Below, piece after piece: positions 1-8,356 of a DNA stretch of 23,011 nt. The DNA comes from JAEZDP01 sp044508265. Its GTDB lineage: Bacteria; Acidobacteriota; Vicinamibacteria; Vicinamibacterales; Vicinamibacteraceae. Positions within the stretch are counted from its first letter, which is position 1. Each line of letters begins with the position of its first letter. The notes beneath the pieces were generated by a model. That model did not search any database and had not been told where the DNA came from. It saw only the letters and a program-made list of their open reading frames with translations. The stretch covers positions 1-23,011 of the forward strand of contig JBIQIB010000070.1 of assembly GCA_044508265.1 (NCBI GenBank), in the 5' to 3' direction. The translations under genes and the position numbers were made by a program.

Positions 1-302
1 AGCCCGGCACGTTCGTGATTCGGACCGAGCAGGAATGGCAGGCCTTCTGGCTCCAGCTGCCGACGCGCCAGGCGGCGCCCGACATCGACTTCAGCCGCGC
101 GACGCTGTTTGCCATCGTCGGTGACGGCATCGAGGCGAGCCGTGGCACGCCCGTCGTCGTGTCGGTCAAGGAAAGCGCGGACGAGACGATCGTGACGTGG
201 CGCATGGATGCGCCCGCAGGCACGGCGACCGATCGGCCCTTCACCGTCGTAGCGCTGCAGGGTGTCGCGAGCGCTCCCGCACGCTTCGTCCGCGTGCCGT
301 AG
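1..302 (+). CDS. PrcB-like C-terminal domain protein, 5' end cut by window edge
   Basis: This is the end of a reading frame that stays open to base 3, so the true start lies before the window; a GTG at 15 is the first possible start inside it but falls within the conserved part. The visible part reads as a tryptophan-rich 'TEQEWQAFW' segment, then 'DIDFSRATLFAIVGDG', alternating beta strands, and a terminal 'RPFTVVALQG' strand. This arrangement resembles the PrcB C-terminal domain, a small beta domain first described in a treponemal protease complex. It is probably a secreted or periplasmic accessory domain, but the signal sequence would be upstream and cannot be seen. A 56-bp gap separates it from the ABC ATPase gene. 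The family call rests on pattern resemblance only. Confidence 0.55.
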   Translation, partial: PGTFVIRTEQEWQAFWLQLPTRQAAPDIDFSRATLFAIVGDGIEASRGTPVVVSVKESADETIVTWRMDAPAGTATDRPFTVVALQGVASAPARFVRVP

Positions 303-358
303 TCGCGAATCGGGGTGATCAGGCCGGCCTCCTCGGCGATGATGGGTAGCGTAACGAG

Positions 359-1117
359 GTGACCGTGCTGTTCAAGCGACGAACGACCACTCCGCCCGAT
401 GTGCCTCCGCCCGCCGACGACAACGGGTCACTCGTGTCGCTGCGGGACGTCGAGAAGGCGGTGCCCCAGGGTCCCGGCCAGCTGTTCCTGCTGCGCCGGA
501 TCTCCCTCGATATCCGACCAGGGGAGTTCGTGTCGATCATGGGCCCGTCTGGCGCAGGCAAGTCGACGCTGCTGCACATCCTCGGCATGCACGACGCGAC
601 CTGGCGCGGCAGCTACACCCTGATGGGACATCCCGTCCACGCGCTGCCCGTGAAGGCGCGCTCGGCGCTTCAGAAGCGCCACATCGGGTTCGTGTTCCAG
701 AGCTATCACCTGCTCGACGACCTCACCGTGTACGAGAACATCGAGCTGCCGCTGTCGTACCGTGACGTCAGGACGTCGGACAGGCAGAGCATCGTCGCCG
801 AGCTCCTCGACCGCTTCAGGATCGTGGCGAAGAAGGATCTGTATCCAAGCCAGCTCTCGGGTGGCCAGCAGCAGCTGGTCGGCATCGCGCGCGCGATTGC
901 GGCGAACCCGTCGCTCCTCCTGGCCGACGAACCGACGGGCAACCTGCACTCGTCGCAGGCGCGCGAGATCATGGAGCTGTTCACGCAGCTGAACGACGAG
1001 GGCGTGACCATCGTGCAGGTGACGCACTCGGAGGAGAACGCGCGGTATGGCTCACGGGTGATCCGGCTGCGTGACGGCATGCTCGAGGACGGTGCCTCCG
1101 TGCCGCCCGCGTCCTGA
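359..1117 (+). CDS. ABC transporter ATP-binding protein, MacB/LolD type
   Basis: This 252-residue ATPase would energise export or lipoprotein/lipid release through an FtsX/MacB-like permease. It shows Walker A GPSGAGKS (residues 62-69), Q-loop Gln114, signature LSGGQ (166-170), Walker B LLLADE (186-191), a D-loop region 'GNLHSSQ', and H-loop His223. 'LADEPTGNL' is typical of the MacB/LolD/FtsE branch. The Arg usual after the signature (QQQRVAIARA) is Leu here (QQQLVGIARA), a mild deviation. The start is a GTG after GTAACGAG. About 25 extra N-terminal residues, Pro-rich, precede the domain. Its stop overlaps the FAAL start (TGATG), so the two genes are translationally coupled. No permease gene is in the window; it may lie upstream, or the ATPase may work with a distant partner. 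Confidence 0.9.
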   Translation: MTVLFKRRTTTPPDVPPPADDNGSLVSLRDVEKAVPQGPGQLFLLRRISLDIRPGEFVSIMGPSGAGKSTLLHILGMHDATWRGSYTLMGHPVHALPVKARSALQKRHIGFVFQSYHLLDDLTVYENIELPLSYRDVRTSDRQSIVAELLDRFRIVAKKDLYPSQLSGGQQQLVGIARAIAANPSLLLADEPTGNLHSSQAREIMELFTQLNDEGVTIVQVTHSEENARYGSRVIRLRDGMLEDGASVPPAS

Positions 1118-2862
1118 TGGAGGCTCCTGGACAACCATCGCAGGGCGAGACAATCGTCGAGCGTCTCGCGTCACTGGCACGCCACGCTCCGAACCGCCCC
1201 GCGTACACGTTCCTGCCGCGTGGTGAAGGCGACGGCACGACCTGGAGCTTTGCGGACCTGCACCGGCAGGCCCGTCGAGTGGCCACCCATCTGCACGGGC
1301 TCTCACCGGGTTCGCGTGTGCTGCTCGTCCACCCGCCGGGGCTCGAGTTCCTGGCGGCCTTCTTCGGCTGCCTGCAGGCAGGCGTGATCGCCGTGCCCGT
1401 CTGCCCGCCGCGTGCCAACCAGGCATTCGAGGGACTTGAACGGATTGCGCTCGATTCGGACGCCTGCGCAGCGCTGACCACGACGGCCATGCGCGATCGA
1501 CTCGCCGGGCCGATTGCCGAGAGCGCCGTGCTCGCCCGCATGGCATGGTTGACGGCCGACGCTTCGGCTGGCGCAGCCGATGACAGCCCGCGGCATTCTC
1601 TGGACGCGGTCGCCTACCTGCAGTACACCTCGGGGTCGACGGGAACGCCGAAGGGCGTGATGGTCACCCACGGCAACGTCGTGCACAACTTCCAGGCGAT
1701 TGCCGAAGGGGGCGGCTCCTCGCCCGCGACGGTCGCGGTGTGCTGGCTGCCGCTCTTTCACGACATGGGCCTCGTCGGCTCGCTCGAAGTCGGCTATGCC
1801 GGCGGCCATACAATCCTGCTGCCCCCGCTGCACGTGCTCCAGCGTCCAGTCAGATGGCTCGACGCGATCACCCGCTTCCGGGCTGAACGCAGCGGCTCAC
1901 CGAACTTCTTCTACGACCTCTGCGCGCGAACGGTGACCGACGCCGAACGCGAGCGCCTGGACCTCTCGTCCTGGGAGGTCGCGGTGAACGGCGCCGAGCA
2001 GGTGCGGCCCGAAACGCTCGACCGGTTCGTCGAGGCGTTCGGGCCGGTGGGCTTTCGTCGTGCGGTCTTCCGCCCGTCCTATGGGCTGGCCGAAAGCACG
2101 GTCTACGTGACCGGCGTCCGCAAGGAGCCCGAGCCGGTCGTCCGCTGCTTCTCGGGCTCCGCGCTGACAGGCGGCTGCGCCAGGCTCGTCGACGTGGATG
2201 CCCCGGACTCGCGGCGGCTCGTCGGCTGCGGCCGTCCTCCCCGCGGCAGCTCCATCGTCATCGTCGATCCACGGACGCGCGAGGCGTTGTCGGACGGGAA
2301 GATCGGCGAAATCTGGACGAGAGGCGCCAGCGTCGCGGCCGGTTACTGGGCCAGGCCCGACGAGAGCCGACAGGTCTTCGCCGTGGCGCTCGCCGGTGGT
2401 GGCGACGAGCGCTATCTCCGCACGGGGGATCTGGGCTTCGTGTTCGAGGAAGACCTCTTCGTCACGGGCCGACTGAAGGATCTCATCATCATCCGCGGCA
2501 GCAACCATGACCCGGGCGACATCGAACGCACCATGAACCGCGCGCACCGCGACCTGGAGGGCGAGCTCGGTGCCGCGTTCTCCATCGAGAACGACGGCGA
2601 AGAGCGGCTGGCCGTCGTCCACGAGCTGCGCCGCCGGCCACGCTCCGACGATGAGGCCGCCGCCCTCGTCGGCCGCATCCGTGAAGCGATCATCGCCGGG
2701 CACGGCATCCGCCCGTACGTGCTCCTGCTGGTCAAGCGCGGTACGATTCCGCGCACGACCAGCGGCAAGGTGCGCCGCCACTCGTGCCGCGAGAAGCTGG
2801 CGTCAGGCTCGTTCGAGATCTGGGCCGGCGACGGCCTGCAAGATTCCAGGACCACGTCATGA
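1117..2862 (+). CDS. Fatty acyl-AMP ligase (FAAL), AMP-binding family
   Basis: This 581-residue adenylate-forming enzyme would activate a fatty acid with ATP and load it onto the ACP encoded next, rather than onto CoA. Visible motifs are the P-loop YTSGSTGTPKG (170-180), LPLFHDMGL (211-219, typical of FAALs), YGLAEST (322-328), TGDLG (436-440), the hinge GRLKD (451-455) followed by 'IIIRGSNHDPGDIE', and the C-terminal catalytic Lys551 in TTSGKVRR. The length matches stand-alone FAALs. The ATG overlaps the ABC ATPase stop, and the gene end overlaps the ACP start (ATGA). FAAL plus stand-alone ACP pairs occur in lipopeptide and polyketide loci and in exosortase-associated loci. No PKS or NRPS module is visible here. 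FAAL rather than CoA ligase is supported by the downstream ACP and the HDMGL motif. Confidence 0.9.
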   Translation: MEAPGQPSQGETIVERLASLARHAPNRPAYTFLPRGEGDGTTWSFADLHRQARRVATHLHGLSPGSRVLLVHPPGLEFLAAFFGCLQAGVIAVPVCPPRANQAFEGLERIALDSDACAALTTTAMRDRLAGPIAESAVLARMAWLTADASAGAADDSPRHSLDAVAYLQYTSGSTGTPKGVMVTHGNVVHNFQAIAEGGGSSPATVAVCWLPLFHDMGLVGSLEVGYAGGHTILLPPLHVLQRPVRWLDAITRFRAERSGSPNFFYDLCARTVTDAERERLDLSSWEVAVNGAEQVRPETLDRFVEAFGPVGFRRAVFRPSYGLAESTVYVTGVRKEPEPVVRCFSGSALTGGCARLVDVDAPDSRRLVGCGRPPRGSSIVIVDPRTREALSDGKIGEIWTRGASVAAGYWARPDESRQVFAVALAGGGDERYLRTGDLGFVFEEDLFVTGRLKDLIIIRGSNHDPGDIERTMNRAHRDLEGELGAAFSIENDGEERLAVVHELRRRPRSDDEAAALVGRIREAIIAGHGIRPYVLLLVKRGTIPRTTSGKVRRHSCREKLASGSFEIWAGDGLQDSRTTS

Positions 2863-3173
2863 CCGACAACTCCGCCGAGCCGCAGACCGCCGCGGCCATC
2901 ACCGGGTGGCTGAAGACCCAGCTCGCCCCGTTGCTTCGATGCTCGCCCGAGGAGATCGATGCGACCGCCCGTTTCGAGACGCTTGGACTGGACTCGGCAA
3001 CGGCCGTCCGCATGACGATGGATCTGGAGGACTGGCTGGGGCGGCCTGTGGACCCGACGATGCTGTACGACTACCCGACCATCGACCGGCTGGCCGATGC
3101 GCTCGCCCGGAACGACGGTGACGGCGCCGGCAGCATGGAACTCCTGCCTGCTCCCGACGCGGGTTCCCAGTAG
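2859..3173 (+). CDS. Acyl carrier protein
   Basis: This 104-residue acyl carrier protein has the 4'-phosphopantetheine attachment motif LGLDSATAV with Ser46, and the helix III signature 'YDYPTIDRLADAL'. The start was chosen at ATG 2859 because it overlaps the FAAL stop in an ATGA junction; an in-frame start further upstream at 2784 would lie deep inside the FAAL gene. The protein would hold the acyl chain activated by the FAAL for transfer to an acceptor. The C-terminal tail of about 20 residues after the four-helix core is Gly/Ala/Pro-rich and looks disordered. Its last 103 bp overlap, on the opposite strand, the end of the radical SAM gene, so transcripts from the two operons collide here. 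Confidence 0.92.
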   Translation: MTDNSAEPQTAAAITGWLKTQLAPLLRCSPEEIDATARFETLGLDSATAVRMTMDLEDWLGRPVDPTMLYDYPTIDRLADALARNDGDGAGSMELLPAPDAGSQ

Positions 3174-4678
3174 CCTGACACCGTGTATGCGTGGCGCAGC
3201 TGCGCGTAACTGAGCATCATCTCCATCACCGCGGCGCCGGCCTCCGGCTTCTTCGCGACCAGATCGAAGACTTCGCGACACATCGCGTCTTCTTCCGGTC
3301 CAAGCTGGCGAAGGTCCTTGATCAGACGCACCTGATCGCGGTCTACGGCACGCAGCTTCTGCCAGCCGGGGCTCGTGCGTACGGATTCGCGCGCCTCCGA
3401 CCGGTAGAGCCTGATGAAGTGGCGCATGCGCGCCATGTAGGCGGCGGGCCGATAGAGCTGATTGCCCAGCCAGCGCAGGCCGGCGAGCAGCTCCTCCCGC
3501 GACATCCGCTGCGGGACGATGTTGGTGGCGAGCAGGGCGCCGATGATGCCGTCACGGTCTTCGATGACACGGCCGTCGCGGGCCAGGCGCGCATAGAGCG
3601 GCGTCGCTTCCTGCGCGACGAGGGCGGTGACGTTGAAGATGGGGACCGGAACGGACATCCCGAACTCGTACTGCCGCTCGAAGATGTCGGGGCCGTCGGC
3701 GTCGAAGCCCGCGATCATCCCGCCGCGCAGCGCGATGCCGGCCGAGACGAACCGCTCGATCGAGTCGGCGAGCGAGTGGCGGAGGTTCTGGTACTTGTGC
3801 GTCTCGCGGAGGCTGTCCTCGTTGGGCGTCTCAATCCCGACGAACATCGTCGTCAATCCCGCCTCGACGCAGAGATGCAGCAGCTCAGGATCCTCGGATG
3901 CCTCGATGGACGCCTGGGTGTGGAAGGCCATCGCGCCGTCGTCACGGTGACGCGCGTTCCATGCCTTCAGGACGCCGAGGACCTCGCGCGCGCGCTTCCG
4001 GGCCACGGTGAAGTTGTCGTCGCAGAGGAAGATGCGGCGGTAGCCGTGCCGGTGCAGTTCGTCGAGTTCGGCGGCGATCTGCGTGCCCGTCTTGAACCGC
4101 TGTTTGCGACCGAGATACTGGATGACGTCGCAGAACTCGCACTCGAAAGGACAGCCGCGTGACGTCTGCAACGCACCGTCGATGGCGCGATCGTTCGGAT
4201 AGAGGTCCCAGCGCGGCACCGGCGACGACGAGATGTCCGGCCGGCCACCCAGGTACTCGTCGCGCCACGTCCCGGCCCTGAGATCGGCGAACAGCTCGTC
4301 GGCGATCGTCTCGATCTCGCCGCGGACCAGGATGTCGCAGTGCGCCCGCACCCGGTGCGGTGAGAGACTGGCAAACGGGCCGCCGATGAGCACGCGCCGG
4401 CCGCGTGCGCGGAACTCGTCGGCGATGCGGATCATGCCCTCCACCTGCGAGCTCTTGCCCGTGATGCCCACGAAGTCCACGTCCATGTCGTAGTCGATGG
4501 GCGTGATGCTCTCGTCCACCAGCCGGATGTCGAAGTCGCGCGGCGTCAGCGCCGCGACCGTCGCTATCGCCAGGTCGGCGACCACGCAGGCCGGAGCGTA
4601 GCCCGCCGCGGCCAGCGCCTCGGCACCGTAGTAGGAGGTGATGTCCGATGCAGGATTGATGTAGCAGATGGACGTCAT
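3071..4678 (-). CDS. B12-binding-domain radical SAM protein (DUF4070-type)
   Basis: This 535-residue enzyme has an N-terminal cobalamin-binding-type Rossmann domain (about 1-150, including 'VDFVGITGKSSQVEGMI' and 'RVLIGGPFASLSP'). A radical SAM domain follows, with CxxxCxxC at Cys176, Cys180 and Cys183 ('RGCPFECEFC') to bind the 4Fe-4S cluster. The segment 'GIETPNEDSL' and the C-terminal third resemble the DUF4070 group, which includes hopanoid C-2 methylase-like enzymes. A methyl or other radical modification of a lipid is therefore plausible, but the substrate is unknown. The start ATG 4678 overlaps the GNAT stop (4675-4677) in an ATGA junction; longer in-frame starts lie inside the GNAT gene. 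The last ~30 residues are Ser/Ala/Pro-rich and overlap the ACP gene on the other strand, which suggests the family core ends earlier, near 'RHAYTVSGYW'. Confidence 0.88.
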   Translation of the reverse strand: MTSICYINPASDITSYYGAEALAAAGYAPACVVADLAIATVAALTPRDFDIRLVDESITPIDYDMDVDFVGITGKSSQVEGMIRIADEFRARGRRVLIGGPFASLSPHRVRAHCDILVRGEIETIADELFADLRAGTWRDEYLGGRPDISSSPVPRWDLYPNDRAIDGALQTSRGCPFECEFCDVIQYLGRKQRFKTGTQIAAELDELHRHGYRRIFLCDDNFTVARKRAREVLGVLKAWNARHRDDGAMAFHTQASIEASEDPELLHLCVEAGLTTMFVGIETPNEDSLRETHKYQNLRHSLADSIERFVSAGIALRGGMIAGFDADGPDIFERQYEFGMSVPVPIFNVTALVAQEATPLYARLARDGRVIEDRDGIIGALLATNIVPQRMSREELLAGLRWLGNQLYRPAAYMARMRHFIRLYRSEARESVRTSPGWQKLRAVDRDQVRLIKDLRQLGPEEDAMCREVFDLVAKKPEAGAAVMEMMLSYAQLRHAYTVSGYWEPASGAGRSSMLPAPSPSFRASASASRSMVG

Positions 4679-5631
4679 GCGATCGGGCCTTCGGGATGCA
4701 TGTCCAGACAGTAGTGATCGACGCACTCGACCGGAGCCATGGCGTGGACGCGGGCCATCCGCTCGGTGTCGGGCGTGAGGCTGGTGGACGTGAAACGGCA
4801 CGTGCTCACGCCTTCGCGGGCCATCCACTCGAAGGCGGTGTGGCCGAGGAGGATGTTGGCCCACCCGAGCCGATGCTCCGGCGCCACGACTCGCCAGCGA
4901 ACCGTCGCGCGCGTGCCGGTACGCTCGGCGAGCACGACGGCGATCGGAAGGTCGTCGAGGACGATGACGGGCGAGACACGCAGGATATCCGGACGGCACC
5001 AGGCATCGGACCACGCCAGCGGGGTCCGGGCCGGAAGGGCGGCCGACGCCGCTCCGGGCTGTGCGGCGAGCAGCGCCATCAGCGGTTCCCGCGCAGCGTC
5101 GGTGAGCGTCACGACACGCGCCGCGTCCGGAATGCGACCCCGCGCCGCCAGGCGGTCGTACAACGACGCGACGGAGGGCCGCTGTGCCTGAACGTCCACC
5201 TCGAATGTCTCGATACGAAACACGGCACGGAAGCGAACCTCACGTAGAAAGGCCGCGGTGCCCGGATCGCCCGAGGCGTCAACCGTCAGCAGCCTCGTGA
5301 CGCCGGCGCGGAGGGCCAGTGTCCGCAGCTCGTCGACCAGCCGCCGGCCGATTCCCTGCCGCCGGTACGGCGCGACGACGTGGATCCTCATCTGCCAGAC
5401 GGCATCACCCGGCGTGGAGCGATCGCGAAAGGCCAGGACACCACGAAGCCGCCTGGGGTGCCGGCTGACGGCGACGAGGAGTTCGGGGGGCCCGTGTACG
5501 AAGGCGTCCGGCATGATCAGCCGGCAGGCCGTGAGTTCGTCCGGACGCGGCCGCCGCACCTCGACGTCGACGGCGCCGGGGGCGAGCGCACGGCCATGGA
5601 ATGCAGCCGCGATTCGTTCGTCGCCCTGCAT
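4675..5631 (-). CDS. GNAT family N-acetyltransferase
   Basis: This 318-residue protein carries an acetyl-CoA binding motif A in the form RRQGIG (residues 90-95), after the beta-strand 'VWQMRIHVVAPYR', and is followed by 'RRLVDELRTLALRAGVTRLLTVD', the usual GNAT helix and strand. It is about twice the length of a single GNAT domain. The second half ('VVLAERTGTRATVRWRVVAPEHRLGWANILLGHTAFEWM') repeats the same strand-helix pattern in weaker form, so a tandem or degenerate double GNAT is likely. It would acylate an amine, possibly using the ACP-bound or CoA-bound chain; that is inference. It starts 10 bp after the phosphodiesterase-type gene and overlaps the radical SAM gene, so it belongs to the same operon. 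Predicted to be cytoplasmic. Confidence 0.8.
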   Translation of the reverse strand: MQGDERIAAAFHGRALAPGAVDVEVRRPRPDELTACRLIMPDAFVHGPPELLVAVSRHPRRLRGVLAFRDRSTPGDAVWQMRIHVVAPYRRQGIGRRLVDELRTLALRAGVTRLLTVDASGDPGTAAFLREVRFRAVFRIETFEVDVQAQRPSVASLYDRLAARGRIPDAARVVTLTDAAREPLMALLAAQPGAASAALPARTPLAWSDAWCRPDILRVSPVIVLDDLPIAVVLAERTGTRATVRWRVVAPEHRLGWANILLGHTAFEWMAREGVSTCRFTSTSLTPDTERMARVHAMAPVECVDHYCLDMHPEGPIA

Positions 5632-5641
5632 GACCTGATGC

Positions 5642-7603
5642 TCAGATCCCGGCCGGCACGTTGCCGGATTCGATCATCGCGCGGATGGCGCCGTGCCGCA
5701 GCCTGTTCAGCCACTGGCGTGCCGGCGCCCAGCCGGGGGCGATGGCCAGGACCGTCTCGAACGCCGCGCGCGCCTCGTCGGTGCGATCCAGGTGGAACAG
5801 GCCGACGCCCAGGAGGTAGTGCGCGGCTGGTCGATGGTGGTCGAGCGTCACGACGGCCAGGGCGCTGGCGACCGTCTCCTCCCACTGCCGCCGCTTCGCG
5901 TGCAGCAGCGCAAGGCCGAAGTGCGCGTCCACATGTTCGGCGTCTGCCGCCACGGCGCGTGCATACGCGTCCCGGGCCGCGGCGTGGTCGCCGATGCGCG
6001 CCCAGGCCGCCCCGACGAGGCACAGCGTCACGGGATCGTGACGGTCACTTTCCTCGGCGATGCGCAGGTGCTGCAGCGCCTCGGACGGACGGCCTTCGGC
6101 GATGAGGCGCAGGGCGTCGAGCAGCGCGCGCTCGCGTGACAGCTCCGGCGGGATGGCCTCCAGCAATGTGCGACTCTCGTCGAGGTCACCCAGCCGGCAA
6201 CAGCAGTACGCCAGGTACATCCGCACGACAGCATTCGAGGGATCCTCCTCGAGCATCCGCCGCAGCAGCAACGCCGCGTCGGCGAAGCGTCCGGCGTGCA
6301 CCTGGCTGAGTGCGAGGTGTCCATCCCGCGCGCGCTCGAGGTCGCGGCCGATGCCGCCGAGCACACGGGCCGAACGCTCTCCGTACCCGAGGGCGTGCAG
6401 TTCCTCCAGCATCTCGTCGTGCGCCGGAGTGGTGTCGGGTCCGTCACCTGCCGCGGCGTCGATGCGCTCCCAGCTGGGCACCTCTTCGGGCACCGGTGGT
6501 ACCTGCCAGATCCGGAGGAGCGGACGCCCGTCCATGTCCGACCCGAACGGCAGGCCGAACATGGTCAGGATCGTGGGCGCGACGTCGAGGATGCTCGCGT
6601 GATGCAGCAGTTCGTCCTGCTCGAGGCCGGGACCGGCAGCCACGAACAGGCCTCGCCCGCGATGCCACGCCCCCGCAGGCGCGCCCGCGTTCGGCCGCTG
6701 GTCGCTCAGAGCCAGGCCGTGGTCCGACACCACCATCACGGTGGCGTCGTCTCCTGCGAGTTCCACGAGACGCCGGAGCATCAGGTCATGGAACCGGTAG
6801 CCTGCAGGCACGACCTCCGAGAACAGCGTCGTGTCATCGGCGGACACGCCGGTCATCCGAGGCGGCAGGAAGCGCGCGAAGCCGTGCGACAGATGCTCTA
6901 GGGCGGGGTAGCACACCGCCAGGAGATCCCATGTCTCATGCTCGGCGATCCAGGTGGCGGCGGCATGGACGCTTGCCGTCTGCGCGAGGATGCGGGCCAG
7001 CGTGCCGAGTCGAGGGTCCGTCGCCGCGTCGAGACGCTGCAGGTCCGGCACGAAGGGCAGCAGGTCTGAAGGTTCGAAATCGGCAGGGTGGACGCGGAGT
7101 TCCTCGAGCGGAGCCCGCAGGCGGAGGGGGTGAACGACAGCGTCGGGCAGCGGCCAGGCTTCATGCGCGGCAGGCACGCCGCTCCAATAGGCGTCCGTGA
7201 CGGTCACGCCGGCGTCCGGTGGGGCCGGGTGCGTGGCGGGCCAGTTGACGACGGCGGTTCGCACGCCGCGCTCACCGAGGATGTCCCAGAAGGGACGGGC
7301 GTGGCAGGACGCTCGCGAGACGCGCGTCACCGTGCTCGTGACCGGGTCGAGTTCGCGGTCGATCAGGACGCGATGCTTGTCGGGGCGCTTGCCCGTGGCG
7401 ATCGACGTCCAGAGCAGAGGCGAGACGGACGGGGCGAGCGTGTCGAGGCGACCGAGGACGCCCTCGTCGATCAGGCGCTCGAGCGTCGGCATCTGTCCGC
7501 GCTCGACGAGATCGGCGGCGAGCGTCGCGTCAGCGCCGTCCCAGCCGACGACGACGAGACGACGCCGCGCCCCGGGCGGAGGCGCGGCGTTGGAGCGAGC
7601 CAC
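5642..7603 (-). CDS. Alkaline phosphatase/phosphodiesterase superfamily protein with C-terminal TPRs
   Basis: The 653-residue product begins with 'RRLVVVGWDGADATL', giving a metal-binding Asp22, followed by 'LAPSVSPLLWTSIATGKRPDKH'. By alignment in the head with nucleotide pyrophosphatases, Ser61 would stand where the Thr/Ser nucleophile lies. Further metal-site candidates are the ALEHLSH segment (234-240), SDHG (293-296) and His314. The first ~370 residues form the type I phosphodiesterase fold; from about 400 to 640 there are helical repeats of TPR type ('ALLLRRMLEEDPSNAVVRMYLAYCC', 'DAYARAVAADAEHVDAHFGLALLHA'). No signal peptide is evident, and the start is GTG 7603. Members of this fold hydrolyse or transfer phosphodiesters or phosphoethanolamine/sulfate groups. 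The gene lies 9 bp after the PEP-CTERM gene and is probably cotranscribed. The substrate is unknown. Confidence 0.85.
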   Translation of the reverse strand: MARSNAAPPPGARRRLVVVGWDGADATLAADLVERGQMPTLERLIDEGVLGRLDTLAPSVSPLLWTSIATGKRPDKHRVLIDRELDPVTSTVTRVSRASCHARPFWDILGERGVRTAVVNWPATHPAPPDAGVTVTDAYWSGVPAAHEAWPLPDAVVHPLRLRAPLEELRVHPADFEPSDLLPFVPDLQRLDAATDPRLGTLARILAQTASVHAAATWIAEHETWDLLAVCYPALEHLSHGFARFLPPRMTGVSADDTTLFSEVVPAGYRFHDLMLRRLVELAGDDATVMVVSDHGLALSDQRPNAGAPAGAWHRGRGLFVAAGPGLEQDELLHHASILDVAPTILTMFGLPFGSDMDGRPLLRIWQVPPVPEEVPSWERIDAAAGDGPDTTPAHDEMLEELHALGYGERSARVLGGIGRDLERARDGHLALSQVHAGRFADAALLLRRMLEEDPSNAVVRMYLAYCCCRLGDLDESRTLLEAIPPELSRERALLDALRLIAEGRPSEALQHLRIAEESDRHDPVTLCLVGAAWARIGDHAAARDAYARAVAADAEHVDAHFGLALLHAKRRQWEETVASALAVVTLDHHRPAAHYLLGVGLFHLDRTDEARAAFETVLAIAPGWAPARQWLNRLRHGAIRAMIESGNVPAGI

Positions 7604-7612
7604 GGACGCTCG

Positions 7613-8281
7613 CTAGTTCTCGTCGGAGCGCGGCGCGGTTTCGCCCTGGCGCCTGCGGCGGTTCCGCATTGCACCGACGCCGGCGGCGCCGAGCGCGAGC
7701 AACGCCAGCGTTCCGGGCTCGGGCACCGTCTGGCCGGCCGCGATACCGCGACCCGCGCTGCTCTCATAGGCCCAGTCGTGCAGGGTGGCCGTCGTGTCGG
7801 CGTTGACCGTCAACCGCGCCCAGCCGTAATGGGTGGCGCCGGAGATGTCGAACGCGAGACCGAGGTACTGGTTGGGTGAGTCTGCCCAACCGTTGGGGTC
7901 GCCGACCGACGTCAGGAGGGGCGCGGCCGGGTCCTGAAGCTTCTGGTCACCAGGCAATGAGGTCCCCAGGCCGAGCGGAACGGGACTCCCCGCGATCGAC
8001 GCGGCCAGATTGGCGCCCGACGCCAGGAGCCTCAGTTCCCGAATGTCCGTGTCGAGGTCCAGGAGGTTCTGGAAGGCGTAGTCGATGACCGAGTCGCCGT
8101 CGAGATCCAGATCGACGGTGCTGTCGAAGTTGATCGCGACGTCCTGGATGCCGCTGTAGATGGGGGCGGCCTGGACGTCACTCGCTCCCAGCACGGCGAC
8201 GGCGCCAGCCACGGACGCCACCAGTTTGCGATCCGACAGCACCTTCTTCGTGTTGACCATTGGCCGCTTCATACGCTTCAT
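7613..8281 (-). CDS. PEP-CTERM sorting domain protein
   Basis: This 222-residue secreted protein has an N-terminal signal peptide ('KLVASVAGAVAVLGASDVQA', cleavage near residue 38). At its C-terminus it has the PEP-CTERM tripartite signal: VPEP at about 186, a hydrophobic helix 'GTLALLALGAAGVGAM', then the basic cluster RNRRRR. Such proteins are cut and anchored by an exosortase at the outer surface, often with exopolysaccharide. The Asp-rich 'DLDLDGDSVIDYAF' could bind calcium, and 'YGWARLTVNADTTATLHDWAYE' is common in this class. About 11 residues follow the basic cluster, which is slightly long. ATG 8281 was taken as start; ATGs 12 and 24 bp further in are possible. No exosortase gene is visible here. 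It heads the minus-strand operon and is preceded by a sigma-54-type promoter. Confidence 0.9.
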   Translation of the reverse strand: MKRMKRPMVNTKKVLSDRKLVASVAGAVAVLGASDVQAAPIYSGIQDVAINFDSTVDLDLDGDSVIDYAFQNLLDLDTDIRELRLLASGANLAASIAGSPVPLGLGTSLPGDQKLQDPAAPLLTSVGDPNGWADSPNQYLGLAFDISGATHYGWARLTVNADTTATLHDWAYESSAGRGIAAGQTVPEPGTLALLALGAAGVGAMRNRRRRQGETAPRSDEN

Positions 8282-8356
8282 GGGTCAGAGAATCCTTCGA
8301 CGGGTTAGAGCAGCCTCACCCTCCGTGGGGACGCTGAGCTTTAGAGTCATCCGTTG

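Noticed and set aside
3191..4162. A 323-codon plus-strand frame.
   Set aside because: It is antisense to the radical SAM gene, whose motifs are clear, and its product is compositionally odd.
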